Shown in pieces: positions 30,812 to 41,201 of a stretch of 64,000 nt of DNA. Origin of the DNA: Pirellulales bacterium (lineage in GTDB: Bacteria; Planctomycetota; Planctomycetia; Pirellulales; UBA1268); assembly GCA_018401745.1 (NCBI GenBank), contig JAGYJY010000005.1:186001-250000 (forward strand), written 5' to 3'. The position numbers and the translations under genes are program-made. The notes below the pieces were generated by a model. That model was not told where the DNA came from and made no database searches. It worked only from the letters and a program-made list of their open reading frames with translations. Numbering within the stretch: the first letter of the stretch is position 1; every line of letters begins with the position of its first letter.

Positions 30812-30853
30812 GAGCGGCCACAACCGCAAAGGCTCATCCACGAGAGGCTAGAC

Positions 30854-32405
30854 TCATCCGCGAGAAGCACCGTCAAGCATGTCCTGCAGCACGAACGGGC
30901 TAGGGAACGGCTCATCGAGCTGGTCGAGCACCTGTCGGTAGCGGTCGACCACCTCCTTGATGTCATCTGCCGTGAGCTGATCCTCTCGCAAGATTTCGAA
31001 CGCATCCAGCACCCGCCGCCATGCTGCAAACGCTTCCTCGAAGGCTTCCTTGGCGGGCTGCAGACGAGCATTCTCGAAGTCGCGTTCAGCCCGCCAGGTT
31101 GCTTCCCGGGCGGCCAGGAGGTCTTCAGTGATGCCTGCCTCGCAGGAAGCCCGCCAGAAGTCGAAGTTCACGATGTCGCGGTAGCGACGAATGATCTGGG
31201 CCGTTTCGAAGGCTTCTTGATAGTCGCGGGCGAGTCGCACCGCCTTTTCGCGTTGCTCGGCTGGTGCCTCGCGGGCCACCATTGGCCATGTGACGGTTGT
31301 CTTCTGCGCGGCCTCGTAGGCCAGCCGCTGCTGCTCGTCGGATCGCTCCATCATTGGGCGCGTCGAGAGCGGCCTGCTCTTCAGCCGGCAGCGCAGCCCG
31401 CAGCCGCTCCCCGAGCTCGGCATAACGACCGGGGAGCAGCTCTTCGAGTTCGTCAGCCAGTCGCTCGGACTGCTGCCGCATCTCCTCTTCGAGCCCCAGC
31501 CGGATCGGCAGATCCCAGGTGGTGGGAATATCACGGACCGAATACCGTCGCATCTCGTCTCCGGCCAGCGTCCAGGCGTTGCGGCCCTGCTCACCAAACA
31601 CTCCCTCGTCTTCAAGGGCACGGGAGTAGTTGATGGCCGTCATCATCGGCTCGCTGTGGAAGATCAGCGGCGTGGTCTTCAGCGGAGCACCGGAGTCGAC
31701 CAGCTCCTGACCTGAGATGTACTTTTCACGGCCAACGAGCCAGTTGTCGCGTTCGGGCAGCGTGCGGCCAGGGCGATCCCGTTCGTGGAAGTCGTCGTCT
31801 TGCTTGAAGAGCCGCCGATACTGCAGCTTCTCGTCTGCCTTGCCGATCTTCTGCCCGATGAACCAGCCCATCCTGCCGAGAAGCCGGGCCTCACGGGTGT
31901 TGAGAAAGATCCCGTCTCGCAGAAATTCGATCCCCTTGATCACCCAGGCGTAACGATCGTGGTAGTCATCGAACTCAACGGAGATGTTGTAGGAGAGGTT
32001 GTGGGCCTGGAAGTCCCACACCGAGTAGAAGTTGGGCTGCAGCTTGGTCATCTGCTCAAGCGTGGCCGACAGATTGGTCCAGTCTTCCACTTTCTTGTAG
32101 TAGTTGGCCCGATCCCAGAGCAGTGTCACTGCGACATTCTTCAGGCCGAGTGTGGCCAGCCGCATCGTTTCGCTGGTGGGGTCGATCTCGCCGAGGTTGG
32201 CCTGCGAGAGACCCTCCTCTGCTCGCATCTGCGCGAGAAGTCCACCTGGGCTGCTGGAGTCTGCCGGCTGGCTGAGCACCGACAGCGGGATCAGCAGCAC
32301 GCCGATCGCCACGAGCATCAGCAGGGTGACAGGCCGTAGCCCAAGCCAACGGCCCTCTCGATCCAGAGCCACAGGACCGGTTGCTCCACTGGGTTCATTG
32401 GTCAT
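30854..32405 (-). CDS. ABC-operon membrane-anchored protein, unknown function (frameshifted)
   Basis: Removing one base gives 516 residues: one N-terminal helix (PVTLLMLVAIGVLLIPLSVL) followed by a long soluble, largely helical region. The first frame is good to about 31360 (ELLPGRYAELGERLRAALPA); the second resumes at MMERSDEQQRLAYEAAQKTT and ends at 30854. The break is at CCC AAT GAT GGA, one extra base near 31354. It is third in an operon after an ABC ATPase and its permease, and its ATG overlaps the permease stop as ATGA. I do not recognise a named domain; the tight coupling implies it serves this transporter. Confidence 0.7.
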
Positions 32406-34226
32406 GACGACGCCACCTCTCTCGACCTGAGGAAGAAAGCACCCAACACGAACATCACGAGCACATAGCCGGCGGTCTGCACAGCCTGCTGAGCCACAAG
32501 GTCGGCAGGAATGTCAAACCCGCTAGCCACAAAGTTGCTGGTATCGAGGTTGGAGAGCGACGGGAACAGGCCGGCCCCCAGCCGCATGGGGGCCAGCAGA
32601 AACGTATCGATCGTCTTCATGGCCGCAACGACCGGTGTCTGCTCGAGATCCACCGTGATGCTCATCTGCGTGGCAATTCGGTAGAGCGACTCAATCGGTC
32701 CGCCACCAGGGGCGATGGTTGCATCGCCGGTGATCTGGCTGGCGAAGAGCCGCTCTACAAACTCCCGGAACTGCCCGATCAGGATCACCATCAAGGAGGC
32801 GAGCAGAGCGATGGGGCCAGCCAGGAACGTACTCAGGCCCACGCCCATTGCCGTCACCACCAGCATCGTCAGCCAGATGCCGAAGCAGCACTTGGCGTAG
32901 TTGAAGGCGAACGACCCCGACCCAGCCCGCAGGTAGAAGTCCGCCTGAGCAACACCGTAATACTGGGCTGGCTCCAGACACTGGAGCACGATCTCCACCT
33001 GGCCATCTGCCACGAGCGATTCATAGAGATCGATCTGCCGGGTGCCACCATCGGTTGTCGTCGTGTTGACCGTGGTGGGGATCAGGAGCGAGTCGATCGT
33101 GAACTCCTTGGCAGTGAAATAAAACGGGTCGCTCTGCATCAGCGTCTGGGGATTTCTCACCCGCACGCTGCCTGCGATCCCCTTCTCGATCTCTCCCTTG
33201 TAGGTCCGAAACACACGCACCAGCATCTCCAGCGGCAACCCATCGGGAAACTGCTCTTCGGTGATGCCGGAGAATGTCCAGACGGCCGCCGCGAGCGTGC
33301 CACCCTCGATGTATTGCCGGTAGCTCCACTCGGCCCCGACGTTGATGCCCTTGACGCTCGGCTTGCCCTCGCGATCGAGAAAACGGAGCATGCCACGCAG
33401 CGGCCGGCGGGCCTCCAGCATCCCCTCAGGGCTGCCAATCATCAGTCTGATTTCCGCCGTCCGTCAGTGCGACGGCATGACGGTGGCCTTGCTCGAAATC
33501 GGTGAACCCCACGCCATCGGCATCGAGGGAAAAGCGGTGGCGGTGACCGCGGTCGAGGCTGGTGCGGCCTTCGTAGCCCGTGAGCACGCCGTCGTCGCTG
33601 CGGATTTCCACGATGTCGGCGATCTCAGCCACATGGCCGTGATCGACACTTCGCACCACAAACGCCCAGCCAGCGATACCCATCACCGCCAGAATGGCCG
33701 TGCCCACAGCCGCGAAGCCGATCATCCGACCTGCAACGATCTCCGCCGGCCGCACAGGCTTGGTGGTCACGGTCTGAATCGACTTGGCTTTGATGTCGGC
33801 CGGCAGGCTGAAGACCGCAAGCACCAGCACCACCAGCGATGCGAGCAGATTTGTCGCACCCAGAATAAAGCCGAGATAGAGCCGCCCAGGGTTGACGCTC
33901 TCGGGATCGAGAAACCATCCCGCGAAAAGCACGATGCCACCGAACAGAGCCAGCACCACCAGCACGTTGCGGCGGAGCGATTCCTGCATGGCAAGCCGCG
34001 CGAGGGCCCACACGCGGCGGGGAGAAACGGACAGCAGATCTCCGAGCCCGGACAGGGTGCCTCGATAGACACGGTCGCCCGCTGTCAGCGGGCCATAGAG
34101 CACCGACTGCACCAGCCATGTCACTGCTGCGGCAGCCACTGCAAGCAGCGATGCTGCGAAGAAAAACCACAGGATCGCCGGGCCGATCCATGTGGCAAAT
34201 GCCGGGATCTCCTGTTCAAGCACCAT
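32402..34226 (-). CDS. ABC transporter permease (frameshifted)
   Basis: Removing one base gives a 607-residue ABC-2 type permease. N-terminal frame: helix [20 protein letters not shown], then [40 protein letters not shown] and the coupling-type motif [20 protein letters not shown]-terminal frame: a large soluble loop ([38 protein letters not shown]) and at least three helices at the end. The break near 33436 is in the loop: CAG ACT GAT GAT TGG against G ATG ATT GGC AGC CCT. The start overlaps the ATPase stop by 11 bp and the stop overlaps the next start. Substrate unknown. Confidence 0.78.
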
Positions 34227-35193
34227 GGCTGGGCGACCTGCTCTCCGAGTTCTGGGTGTCTGATGCAGCCACGGCCTGCGGCTGGGCTCGCCTGCCGGGC
34301 CGAGCCTGCGTGTCCCTCACGATCTCCAAGAACAGATCCTCGAGGGTCGTGTTGGGGTTGCCGATCTCCACTTCTGCCGCCTGCTCGGCGGCGAGAATGC
34401 CGCGGATCTGCTCCACGGCCTGCGACGAGACGCCACGGGCTCGGATCTGCGTAATATCGGTGACCCGCAGCAGGTCGCCCACCCGACCAAGCTCCTTGAG
34501 TTCGCCCTGATGCAAAACGGCGATACGGTCGCAGACATCCTCCACGTCGGCCAGCAGGTGGGAGCAGAGCACCACCGTCTTGCCCCGCTCTTTGAGGTCG
34601 ATGATCAGGTCCTTCATCTCCCGCGTGCCGATCGGGTCGAGGCCGCTGGTCGGTTCGTCGAGGAGCACAAGCTCGGGATCGTTGATCAGCGCCTGGGCAA
34701 CGCCGATTCGCCGCGTCATGCCCTTGGAATACTCCTTGAGTTGCCGCTTGCGATCGCGAGTCAGCCCCACCATCTCGATCAGGGCGGCGGTTCGCTTCTT
34801 CCGCTCCTGCGGCGACATGTTGAACAGCCGCCCATAGAAGTCGAGCGTTTCCTCAGCATCAAGAAACTTGTAGAGATACGACTCTTCGGGCAGATAGCCG
34901 ATCCGCTCGTTCTTCGAGACGTCGGTCGCGTCGCGGCCGAACATCAGGGCCTGACCGGTGGTTGGGAAGATCAGCCCGAGGAGCAGTTTCAGCGTTGTGG
35001 TCTTGCCAGAGCCGTTGGGACCAAGCAGGCCAAAGATCTCTCCCCGTCGGACCTCGAGATCGAGTGACTTGAGGGCTGCCTTTTTGCTCCGCCCCCAGAA
35101 ATCTCGATACGTCTTGGAGAGGTTGCGGGTTTCGATCACAACATCGCCCGCACCGCTGGCCGGAGACCGGCCAGGCGAGACAGCCTCACTCAT
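34216..35193 (-). CDS. ABC transporter ATP-binding protein
   Basis: A 325-residue ATPase starting at ATG 35193. Motifs: Walker A ([15 protein letters not shown]), Q-loop region, signature ([15 protein letters not shown]), Walker B ([14 protein letters not shown]) and switch His ([12 protein letters not shown]). A C-terminal extension of about 90 residues is typical of exporters of the CcmA/NatA group. It is the first gene of the operon ATPase-permease-anchored protein, with all three overlapping. The 384-bp region upstream should hold the promoter. Confidence 0.9.
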   Translation of the reverse strand: MSEAVSPGRSPASGAGDVVIETRNLSKTYRDFWGRSKKAALKSLDLEVRRGEIFGLLGPNGSGKTTTLKLLLGLIFPTTGQALMFGRDATDVSKNERIGYLPEESYLYKFLDAEETLDFYGRLFNMSPQERKKRTAALIEMVGLTRDRKRQLKEYSKGMTRRIGVAQALINDPELVLLDEPTSGLDPIGTREMKDLIIDLKERGKTVVLCSHLLADVEDVCDRIAVLHQGELKELGRVGDLLRVTDITQIRARGVSSQAVEQIRGILAAEQAAEVEIGNPNTTLEDLFLEIVRDTQARPGRRAQPQAVAASDTQNSESRSPSHGA

Positions 35194-35577
35194 CGACTCC
35201 ACTCCCTCTCGTGTCACGGATGGCGGCCGAGAACCACTCAGCCGGCTACACACTCCGCGAAACCGTCGGTCCCCACAACTGTTTTGTACCACCCGGAAGC
35301 CGGCTGTGTAGCACTGCGGCCGGTTTTCCAGTTTTGCAAATCGTAGGGCCCTCTTCCACCGAGGGGCGTCTGGTCCGCGTGAGATGCCAAAACAACCTCA
35401 CGCGGCTCAGGCTTGTCGGGTTCGACCACGAAAGTGGCCGTTTCACCGATTCTCCCAGCCTGGGTGGCGGAGAACGAACGTCGTCTCTCCAGCCGCAGAG
35501 TCGGTCTGGGAGGCCAAACTGGAAGGTTCGCTCCACCCGCGGGCAGGGAGGCTGTTTTGCTCAACCCTGAGAGCTGG
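35194..35577. other. Intergenic region upstream of the second ABC operon
   Basis: 384 bp without a convincing gene. Two inverted repeats are visible: CCGCGTGAG at 35375-35383 with CTCACGCGG at 35397-35405 (13-nt loop), and GCTACACA at 35245-35252 with TGTGTAGC at 35305-35312, each next to the palindrome AGCCGGCT. They could be operator sites or transcript structures in the leader of the ABC operon; nothing decides between these. Confidence 0.5.
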
Positions 35578-36473
35578 TCACCCCTGCGAACCGGTCGAGG
35601 TGCTTGTTGAGCCTGAAGACGAGTGGCCCACCAGCTCTTCGACGCGTGCCACAACACGAGAAGCGGCGGCGAGCTCGACCGGCGAGAAGAACCGCTCGTC
35701 AGCTCCGACCAGATGGTCGATCGTTTCCGCGGCCAACTGCTGCCACGAGAGACCGTTGGCAATGTGCCAGGTGGCTGCCTGAGCAACCTTCTGCGGCAGT
35801 TCGCCGCGGCCGAGGCTCTCGAGAACAAGCGCCACCCGCGGATCGCTGGTGAAGCTCTCCACCCGCTGCATGCGGTAGGTCATGCGTGGATTTGGCTCGT
35901 CTTTGGCGTATTCGAGGCAGACCGTCTGAATGCGGGCCACGCGGGTCCGCTCCGGGGGGATCGAGAAGGCCCCGCCACCCATGCCCATGTTCACCACCAC
36001 CCATGCCGCCCATACCCATGCCGTTCATGCCCTGGTTGCCGAAGCCACCACCGCCACCGGTCGCCTGCATGCCACCGCCACCGATGCCTCCGGCACCAAA
36101 GCCGCCCATACCGCCACCGCCCATGCCGCCACCACCCATGCCGCCCATACCGCCCATGCCGCCCATGCCCATCTGAGCAAGCACGAGGAACGCCCACAAA
36201 GGCCTCCGGCAGTCGCAGGGTCACAGGCCTCGGCGAGATGTTCTTGACAACGACCTGCGCCGACCGCGAGTCGTTGGGGATGTATTTCACTTCGACGAGC
36301 TTTTCAGCTTCAGCTTCCAGCACATCAGGGGCAGCCGCAGCTGCGGGGCCCGAAGCCAGTCGCTTTTCAGCTCGGGCGATACCGCCAACCACCGGCAGCA
36401 ACAGAGCTGCACCACATCCGCTGGCCAGCAACTGCCGCCGCGGAAGGTCCCGTCGCACACCGTTTGACGCCAT
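35578..36473 (-). CDS. Planctomycete-type exported protein with Met/Gly-rich linker (two frameshifts)
   Basis: Removing two bases gives 297 residues. The N-terminus (MASNGVRRDLPRRQLLASG, then a hydrophobic stretch ending GIARA) resembles a twin-arginine signal. A domain follows with VEVKYIPNDSRSAQVVVKN and TLRLPEAFVGVP, then a second frame with VLAQMGMGG and about 50 residues of Gly/Met repeats, then a third frame with GAFSIPPERTRVARIQ, VCLEYAKDEPNPRMTYRMQ and KVAQAATWHIANGLSWQQLA. I recall this overall architecture as a conserved planctomycete family of unknown function. Breaks are near 36190 (GTT CCT CGT GCT) and 35992 (GGT GAA CAT GGG). Not in an obvious operon; rpsI ends 273 bp upstream. 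Confidence 0.75.
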
Positions 36474-36746
36474 GTCAGAGTTCTCCTCCAGCTCGGCAGG
36501 AATGCCGTGGTCTCTCGAAAGCGGTTCTCGATGCCTTCGAGTATCGCTTCGGCTGATCAGTCGAAGCAAACATAGACCACAAAACAGAATGCCGCCTGTG
36601 CCGATCTTAAGAATTGATCGGCCTACTGGCTGGAAGGATCACCGCGGTTGTAGGGGCCGCAACGGCCCACACCGGACACGGTCGACGCGGAACCTCGCCC
36701 AGATCCTTCGCCGTTGTGTCCTTGGGGGCACTGCCGCTTGGAGACA

Positions 36747-37151
36747 CTACCGCTTGGAGAACTGGGTGCCGCGACGTGCGCCGCGAAGACCGTATTTCTT
36801 ACGTTCCTTCATTCGGCCGTCACGGGTGAGCATGCCCTCGGCACGCAGGGTTTCTGCGGTCTCGCCATTGAGGGCTTTAATCGCCCGGGCAACACCAAGC
36901 CTGCACGCTCCGGCCTGACCGGCGGAACCGCCACCGGCCACGCGAATCCTGATATCAACATCGGCCACATGGCCAACGTGGGCCAGCACGCCCGACACCT
37001 GAACTCGGTCTTTGATGGCGGGAAAGTACTCGTCGATCGGCCGACCATTGATCACGATCTGCCCCGTGCCGCTCTTGACACGAACACGAGCCACCGCCGT
37101 CTTGCGTCGTCCGGTTGCGGTTACTTCGCCTGATGCTGTCGCCGTCGCCAT
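36747..37151 (-). CDS. rpsI: 30S ribosomal protein S9
   Basis: uS9, 134 residues. TGRRKTAVARVRVKSGTG and GGGSAGQAGACRLGVARA are conserved, and the C-terminus ends LRGARRGTQFSKR, the basic tail that reaches the P-site tRNA. It follows rplM with a gap of 90 bp, the usual L13-S9 pair. The in-frame ATG at 37151 is the only sensible start. Confidence 0.96.
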   Translation of the reverse strand: MATATASGEVTATGRRKTAVARVRVKSGTGQIVINGRPIDEYFPAIKDRVQVSGVLAHVGHVADVDIRIRVAGGGSAGQAGACRLGVARAIKALNGETAETLRAEGMLTRDGRMKERKKYGLRGARRGTQFSKR

Positions 37152-37241
37152 CGTCGTCTACCCTCGTTCGATGCCGCGAAAATTTCCCGGCAGATGTGAT
37201 CTCACGTTTGAAAAACAGAACTCCCCAGAACTCACGAATTC

Positions 37242-37679
37242 CTAGAAATCGCGAGTCTGCGGCTGCTGCGAGCTGTGCGGATGGTCCGGCCCGACATACA
37301 CCTTGAGCTTTTGCAGCATCACCCGGCCGAGCTTGTTTTTCGGCAGCATGCGGCGAACCGCCTCCTGCAGAATCAACTCAGGGCGGCGCTTGAGCCGATC
37401 ACCCGCCGTTTCGGTATTCAGACCGTTGTACCCGGTATACCACGTGTACACCTTCTGCTCCCACTTCGCGCCGCCAAACTCCACCTTATCGGCGTTGACC
37501 ACGATCACGTAGTCGCCGGTGTCGACGTGCGGGGTGTAGGTTGGGCGATGTTTGCCCATCAGCACCATGGCCAACTCGCTGGCAAGCCGCCCTACCCGCT
37601 TGCCCGCAGCGTCCACGACCCACCACTGCTGATGCACTTCGCCGGGCTTGGCCATGTAGGTCTTGGCAGTGGAAATCAT
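37242..37679 (-). CDS. rplM: 50S ribosomal protein L13
   Basis: uL13, 145 residues: WWVVDAAGKRVGRLASELA, VLMGKHRPTYTPHVDTGDYV and AVRRMLPKNKLGRVMLQKLK are all family blocks. It is the first gene of the rplM-rpsI pair; the 260 bp upstream, shared with divergent pntAA, should carry its promoter and leader. Confidence 0.96.
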   Translation of the reverse strand: MISTAKTYMAKPGEVHQQWWVVDAAGKRVGRLASELAMVLMGKHRPTYTPHVDTGDYVIVVNADKVEFGGAKWEQKVYTWYTGYNGLNTETAGDRLKRRPELILQEAVRRMLPKNKLGRVMLQKLKVYVGPDHPHSSQQPQTRDF

Positions 37680-37939
37680 CGCGTCTGCTGCTCGTTTTGC
37701 TGGTTCGTGTGTGCGGCTAAAATCTGAGAGCCCCGGAGCGTAACAGGCTCAAGCGACTGCCACAAGTCTCCCATGCGGACGACCAAAAAACCAGAGACGC
37801 CGGGTTTCTGAGCCGCAGACCGGCCGGCGAGACTCGAGCCCAGTTGTCCTTGCACGGCCTGACAGCGACACTCTGGGCTCGCGGCTCAACGACGCTGCCG
37901 CCGCAGCGGCCTCCACCTCCCCAAGCCACACAACCGCCC

Positions 37940-39122
37940 ATGAAAGTTGCCGTCGCCAAGGAGAGTTACCCAGAGGAGCGCCGCGTGGCCCTCGTGCCGG
38001 CGGCCATCAAGCCGCTGGTTAAGAAGGGGGTGGAGGTTCTCATCGAGACGGGGGCAGGCGTCGCGGCCGGCTTTTCCGACGACGCCTACCGCGAGGCTGG
38101 GGCCGACGATCGGCACGCGGGACGATGCCTTTGCCGCCGACTGCCTGCTGGCGGTCCGCACCTGCGGCGCTGGTGGTGAGGGCTGGGCAAGCGACTGCTG
38201 CCGCCTCCGGGAGGGTCAGATCCTGATCGGCTCTGCCGACCCGCTCTCCCACCCGTCGGCCTGCCTCGAGGCGGCCGATCGTGGTGTGACGCTCTTCGCG
38301 TTGGAACTCGTCCCCCGTATCACACGGGCCCAGAGCATGGACGTGCTCTCCAGCATGGCCAACATCGCCGGCTACCGGGCGGTGCTCCTGGCTGCGACGT
38401 CGCTGCCACGAGTGGTGCCGATGATGACCACAGCCGCCGGCACGATCACCGCCGCGAAGGTGCTGATCCTCGGCGGCGGTGTCGCCGGCCTGCAGGCAAT
38501 CGCCACCGCCAAGCGACTCGGCGGACAGGTGCAGGCCTACGACGTGCGGCCCGCCGTCAAGGAGCAGGTGCAGAGCCTGGGAGCCAAGTTTGTCGAGCTC
38601 AATCTCGACACCGGCAGCAGCGAGACCGCCGGCGGCTACGCCAAGGCGATGGGCGAAGAGTTTTACGTGCAGCAGCGGGAGCAGCTCGGGCGGATCATCG
38701 CCGAGTGCGACATCGTGGTGTCGACTGCCGCGATCCCTGGCCGGGCCGCGCCGATCCTGGTCACGCACGACGCCGTGTCCAAGATGCGAGCTGGGAGCGT
38801 GATCGTCGACCTTGCTGCTGAACGGGGAGGCAACTGCGAGGCGACCGTCCCGGGAGAAACCGTCGTGGTGGGCGGCGTGACGATCATGGGCCCCACCAAC
38901 CTGGCCAGCGACGTGCCTTTCCACACGAGCCAGCTCTATGCCCGCAACATCTCCACCTACCTGCTGCACCTGCTCGCTCTGGGGCTGCCAGAGCTCTCGC
39001 TTGATGACGAGATCTGCAGCGACACGCTCGTGGCCCGCGGGGGGCAGGTGGTGAACACCCGCGTTCGCGAGGCCGCCGGCCTGCCGCCCCTGGCCGCCCC
39101 TGCTCCTGACGCTGCCAGCTAG
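37940..39122 (+). CDS. pntAA: NAD(P) transhydrogenase subunit alpha, part 1 (frameshifted)
   Basis: The NAD(H)-binding domain I of proton-translocating transhydrogenase, which uses the proton gradient to reduce NADP with NADH. Removing one base gives 393 residues. First frame: MKVAVAKESYPEERRVALVP, ETGAGVAAGFSDDAY. Second frame: QSMDVLSSMANIAGYRAVL, the Rossmann loop LILGGGVAGLQAIATAKRLG, IVVSTAAIPGRAAPILVT and MGPTNLASDVPFHTSQLYA. The break is at about 38105: GCC GAC GAT CGG where GCC (G)ACG ATC GGC is expected. pntAB and pntB follow, so all three subunits of the split form are present. Confidence 0.92.
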
Positions 39123-39187
39123 CCCTCGGCAGCATCGGTCTCAACACCCGCACAGCCCAGCATCCCTCCGCCCCGGAAAGCTTTCTC

Positions 39188-39553
39188 ATGCCCACCATGC
39201 TGATGCCCACCATGCTGACCAGCCTTCTTGCCGAAACCGCGGCTCTCCCTGCTGTCGGCGAAGATGCCTTCTCCGGCTTTGTGCGGCTGCTGACCGTGTT
39301 TCTGCTTGCGATGTGGGTGGGCTTTGAGGTCATCACCAAGGTGCCGCAGCGGCTCCACACGCCGCTGACGAGCGGTTCCAACGCCATCTCTGGCGTGACG
39401 GCAGTCGGCGCCCTGGTCGTCACCGCCAGCCTCGCCTCCACGGCTGGCACGGTGCTCGGCTTCCTGGCGACGACCTTTGCCATGGTCAACGTGGTCGGCG
39501 GCTTCGTGGTCACCGCCCGCATGCTGCAGATGTTCAACCCGAAAAAGAAGTGA
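39188..39553 (+). CDS. pntAB: NAD(P) transhydrogenase subunit alpha, part 2
   Basis: A 121-residue membrane subunit with helices at FVRLLTVFLLAMWVGFEVI, ISGVTAVGALVVTASLAS and VLGFLATTFAMVNVVGGFVV, and the typical VPQRLHTPLTSGSNAISGV and TARMLQMFNPKKK segments. It lies between pntAA (65 bp upstream) and pntB (52 bp downstream). Three in-frame Met codons open the gene (MPTMLMPTML), so the exact start is not fixed. Confidence 0.93.
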   Translation: MPTMLMPTMLTSLLAETAALPAVGEDAFSGFVRLLTVFLLAMWVGFEVITKVPQRLHTPLTSGSNAISGVTAVGALVVTASLASTAGTVLGFLATTFAMVNVVGGFVVTARMLQMFNPKKK

Positions 39554-39605
39554 CGCCTCCGACACTCCCCGGCGAAGACGCCACATCCCTCGCACGAAAG
39601 CTCCC

Positions 39606-41060
39606 ATGACGAGCCACGCCTGGATCAACCTCGCCTACCTCGCCGCCTCGATGCTCTTCATCGTGGCGTTCAAACTGATGAGTGGGCCGCGAACCGCGGG
39701 TCGCGGCAACGCGATCGGCGCGGCCGGCATGGCCATCGCCATCCTCGCTGCCTGCTTCGACCCGAAGGTCACCGGAGCCGTGGCCGCCAACGGAGCCTGG
39801 CCGCTCATCCTGATCGGGGCGGCGGCCACGATCGGCGGCAGCATCGGGGCCACAATGGCCCTGCGGTATCCGATGACGGGGATGCCGCAGATGGTAGCTC
39901 TGCTCAACGGCTTCGGTGGCGCCGCCTCCGCTTTGGTGGCGGGTGCTGAGCTGGCAAGCACCGTCGCGGCAGCAGGTGGAGAGTCGGCTTCGGCGGCCGC
40001 CCAGGCGAGCCTTGCGCCCTGGTCGCAGTTTGGCATCGCCACGGCGTTGACCGGCCTGATCGGTGGCCTGACGCTGTTTGGCAGCCTGATGGCCTTCGGC
40101 AAGCTCGAGGAGCTCAAGCAGTTTAAGAAGGCCTGGACCGACCCCAAGCGACACTGGATCAACGCTGGCCTCGCGATCGCCATGGTCGCCCTGCTGGTTG
40201 CGGTCTGCATGGCGCCCGAGCGGCAGTTTTTCTTTTGGCTGCTCGTCGCCGTCGGCTGCACCCTCGGCTGTACGCTGACGCTCCCGATCGGCGGAGCCGA
40301 CATGCCGGTCGTGATCTGCCTGCTCAACAGCTACTCCGGCCTCGCCGCAGCAGCCGCTGGCTTCGTGATCGACAACTCGGTGCTCGTGATCGCCGGCAGC
40401 CTCGTGGGGGCCAGCGGCCTGATCCTCACTGCCATCATGTGCGAGGCGATGAATCGCTCGCTGGTGGGCGTGCTCTTTGGCGGCCTCGGCACCGTAGCGA
40501 TCGCCGACGGTGATGATGTCTATGCCGGCAAGATCAAGAGCGCCGCCGCTGAAGAAATCGCCATGATCCTCGAGGGAGCGGATCGCGTGGTGATCGTGCC
40601 GGGCTATGGGCTGGCCGTCGCCCAGGCCCAGCATGCTGTCCGCGAGCTCTCCGATGTGCTCGAAGCCCGTGGCTGTGAGGTGGAGTTTGCCATCCATCCG
40701 GTGGCTGGCCGCATGCCCGGCCACATGAACGTGCTCCTGGCCGAAGCCGATGTGGCCTACGAGAAGCTCCGCGAGATGGACGACATCAATCCGACCTTCG
40801 CCGAGACCGACGTGGCGATCGTGATCGGGGCCAACGACGTGGTGAACCCCGCGGCCCGCACCGATCCCTCGAGCCCGATCGCTGGCATGCCGATTCTGGA
40901 TGTCGACAAGGCCCGCACGGTGGTCGTGGTCAAACGGTCGCTCTCGCCCGGCTTCGCCGGCATCCCAAATCCGCTCTTCGCTGCTGACAACACGCTGATG
41001 TATTTCGCCGACGGGAAGAAGGCGATCCTCGACCTGACCGCAGCGATCCAGACCGGCTGA
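39606..41060 (+). CDS. pntB: NAD(P) transhydrogenase subunit beta
   Basis: 484 residues from ATG 39606. The N-terminal 270 residues are membrane helices (AYPMTGMPQMVALLNGFGG-like block, LPIGGADMPVVICLLNSYSG); the C-terminal NADP-binding domain III has VVIVPGYGLAVAQAQHAVRE, HPVAGRMPGHMNVLLAEA, VAIVIGANDVVNPAAR and KRSLSPGFAGIPNPLF. With pntAA and pntAB it forms the full transhydrogenase. Its stop at 41060 is next to repeat copy B, which separates it from convergent hemW. Confidence 0.95.
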   Translation: MTSHAWINLAYLAASMLFIVAFKLMSGPRTAGRGNAIGAAGMAIAILAACFDPKVTGAVAANGAWPLILIGAAATIGGSIGATMALRYPMTGMPQMVALLNGFGGAASALVAGAELASTVAAAGGESASAAAQASLAPWSQFGIATALTGLIGGLTLFGSLMAFGKLEELKQFKKAWTDPKRHWINAGLAIAMVALLVAVCMAPERQFFFWLLVAVGCTLGCTLTLPIGGADMPVVICLLNSYSGLAAAAAGFVIDNSVLVIAGSLVGASGLILTAIMCEAMNRSLVGVLFGGLGTVAIADGDDVYAGKIKSAAAEEIAMILEGADRVVIVPGYGLAVAQAQHAVRELSDVLEARGCEVEFAIHPVAGRMPGHMNVLLAEADVAYEKLREMDDINPTFAETDVAIVIGANDVVNPAARTDPSSPIAGMPILDVDKARTVVVVKRSLSPGFAGIPNPLFAADNTLMYFADGKKAILDLTAAIQTG

Positions 41061-41201
41061 GCCACGGCAGGCGGACAGCGAGCCGACTGTGCAAGACGTC
41101 TGCCGCCGCAGGATGCGGCGACCGGCGACCCCCAAAAACCTCGGCTTTTTGGGGCGTCGCTTGAGTGGAAAAAGGCTACGGACGGCTTTTTCCACGGACA
41201 G
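41061..41201 (-). repeat. Dispersed structured repeat, family 1, copy B
   Basis: A 141-bp copy that fills the whole gap between pntB and hemW. Read on the minus strand it begins CTGTCCGTGGAAAAAGCC at the base after the hemW TAA. It contains a 51-bp module (41151-41201) and a 72-bp module (41079-41150) that match copy C closely, plus a degraded remnant of a second 51-bp module (41061-41078). Hairpins: GTGGAAAAAG/CTTTTTCCAC, CCCCAAAAA/TTTTTGGGG and CGCCGCA/TGCGGCG. Likely a two-way terminator or transcription barrier. Confidence 0.85.
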
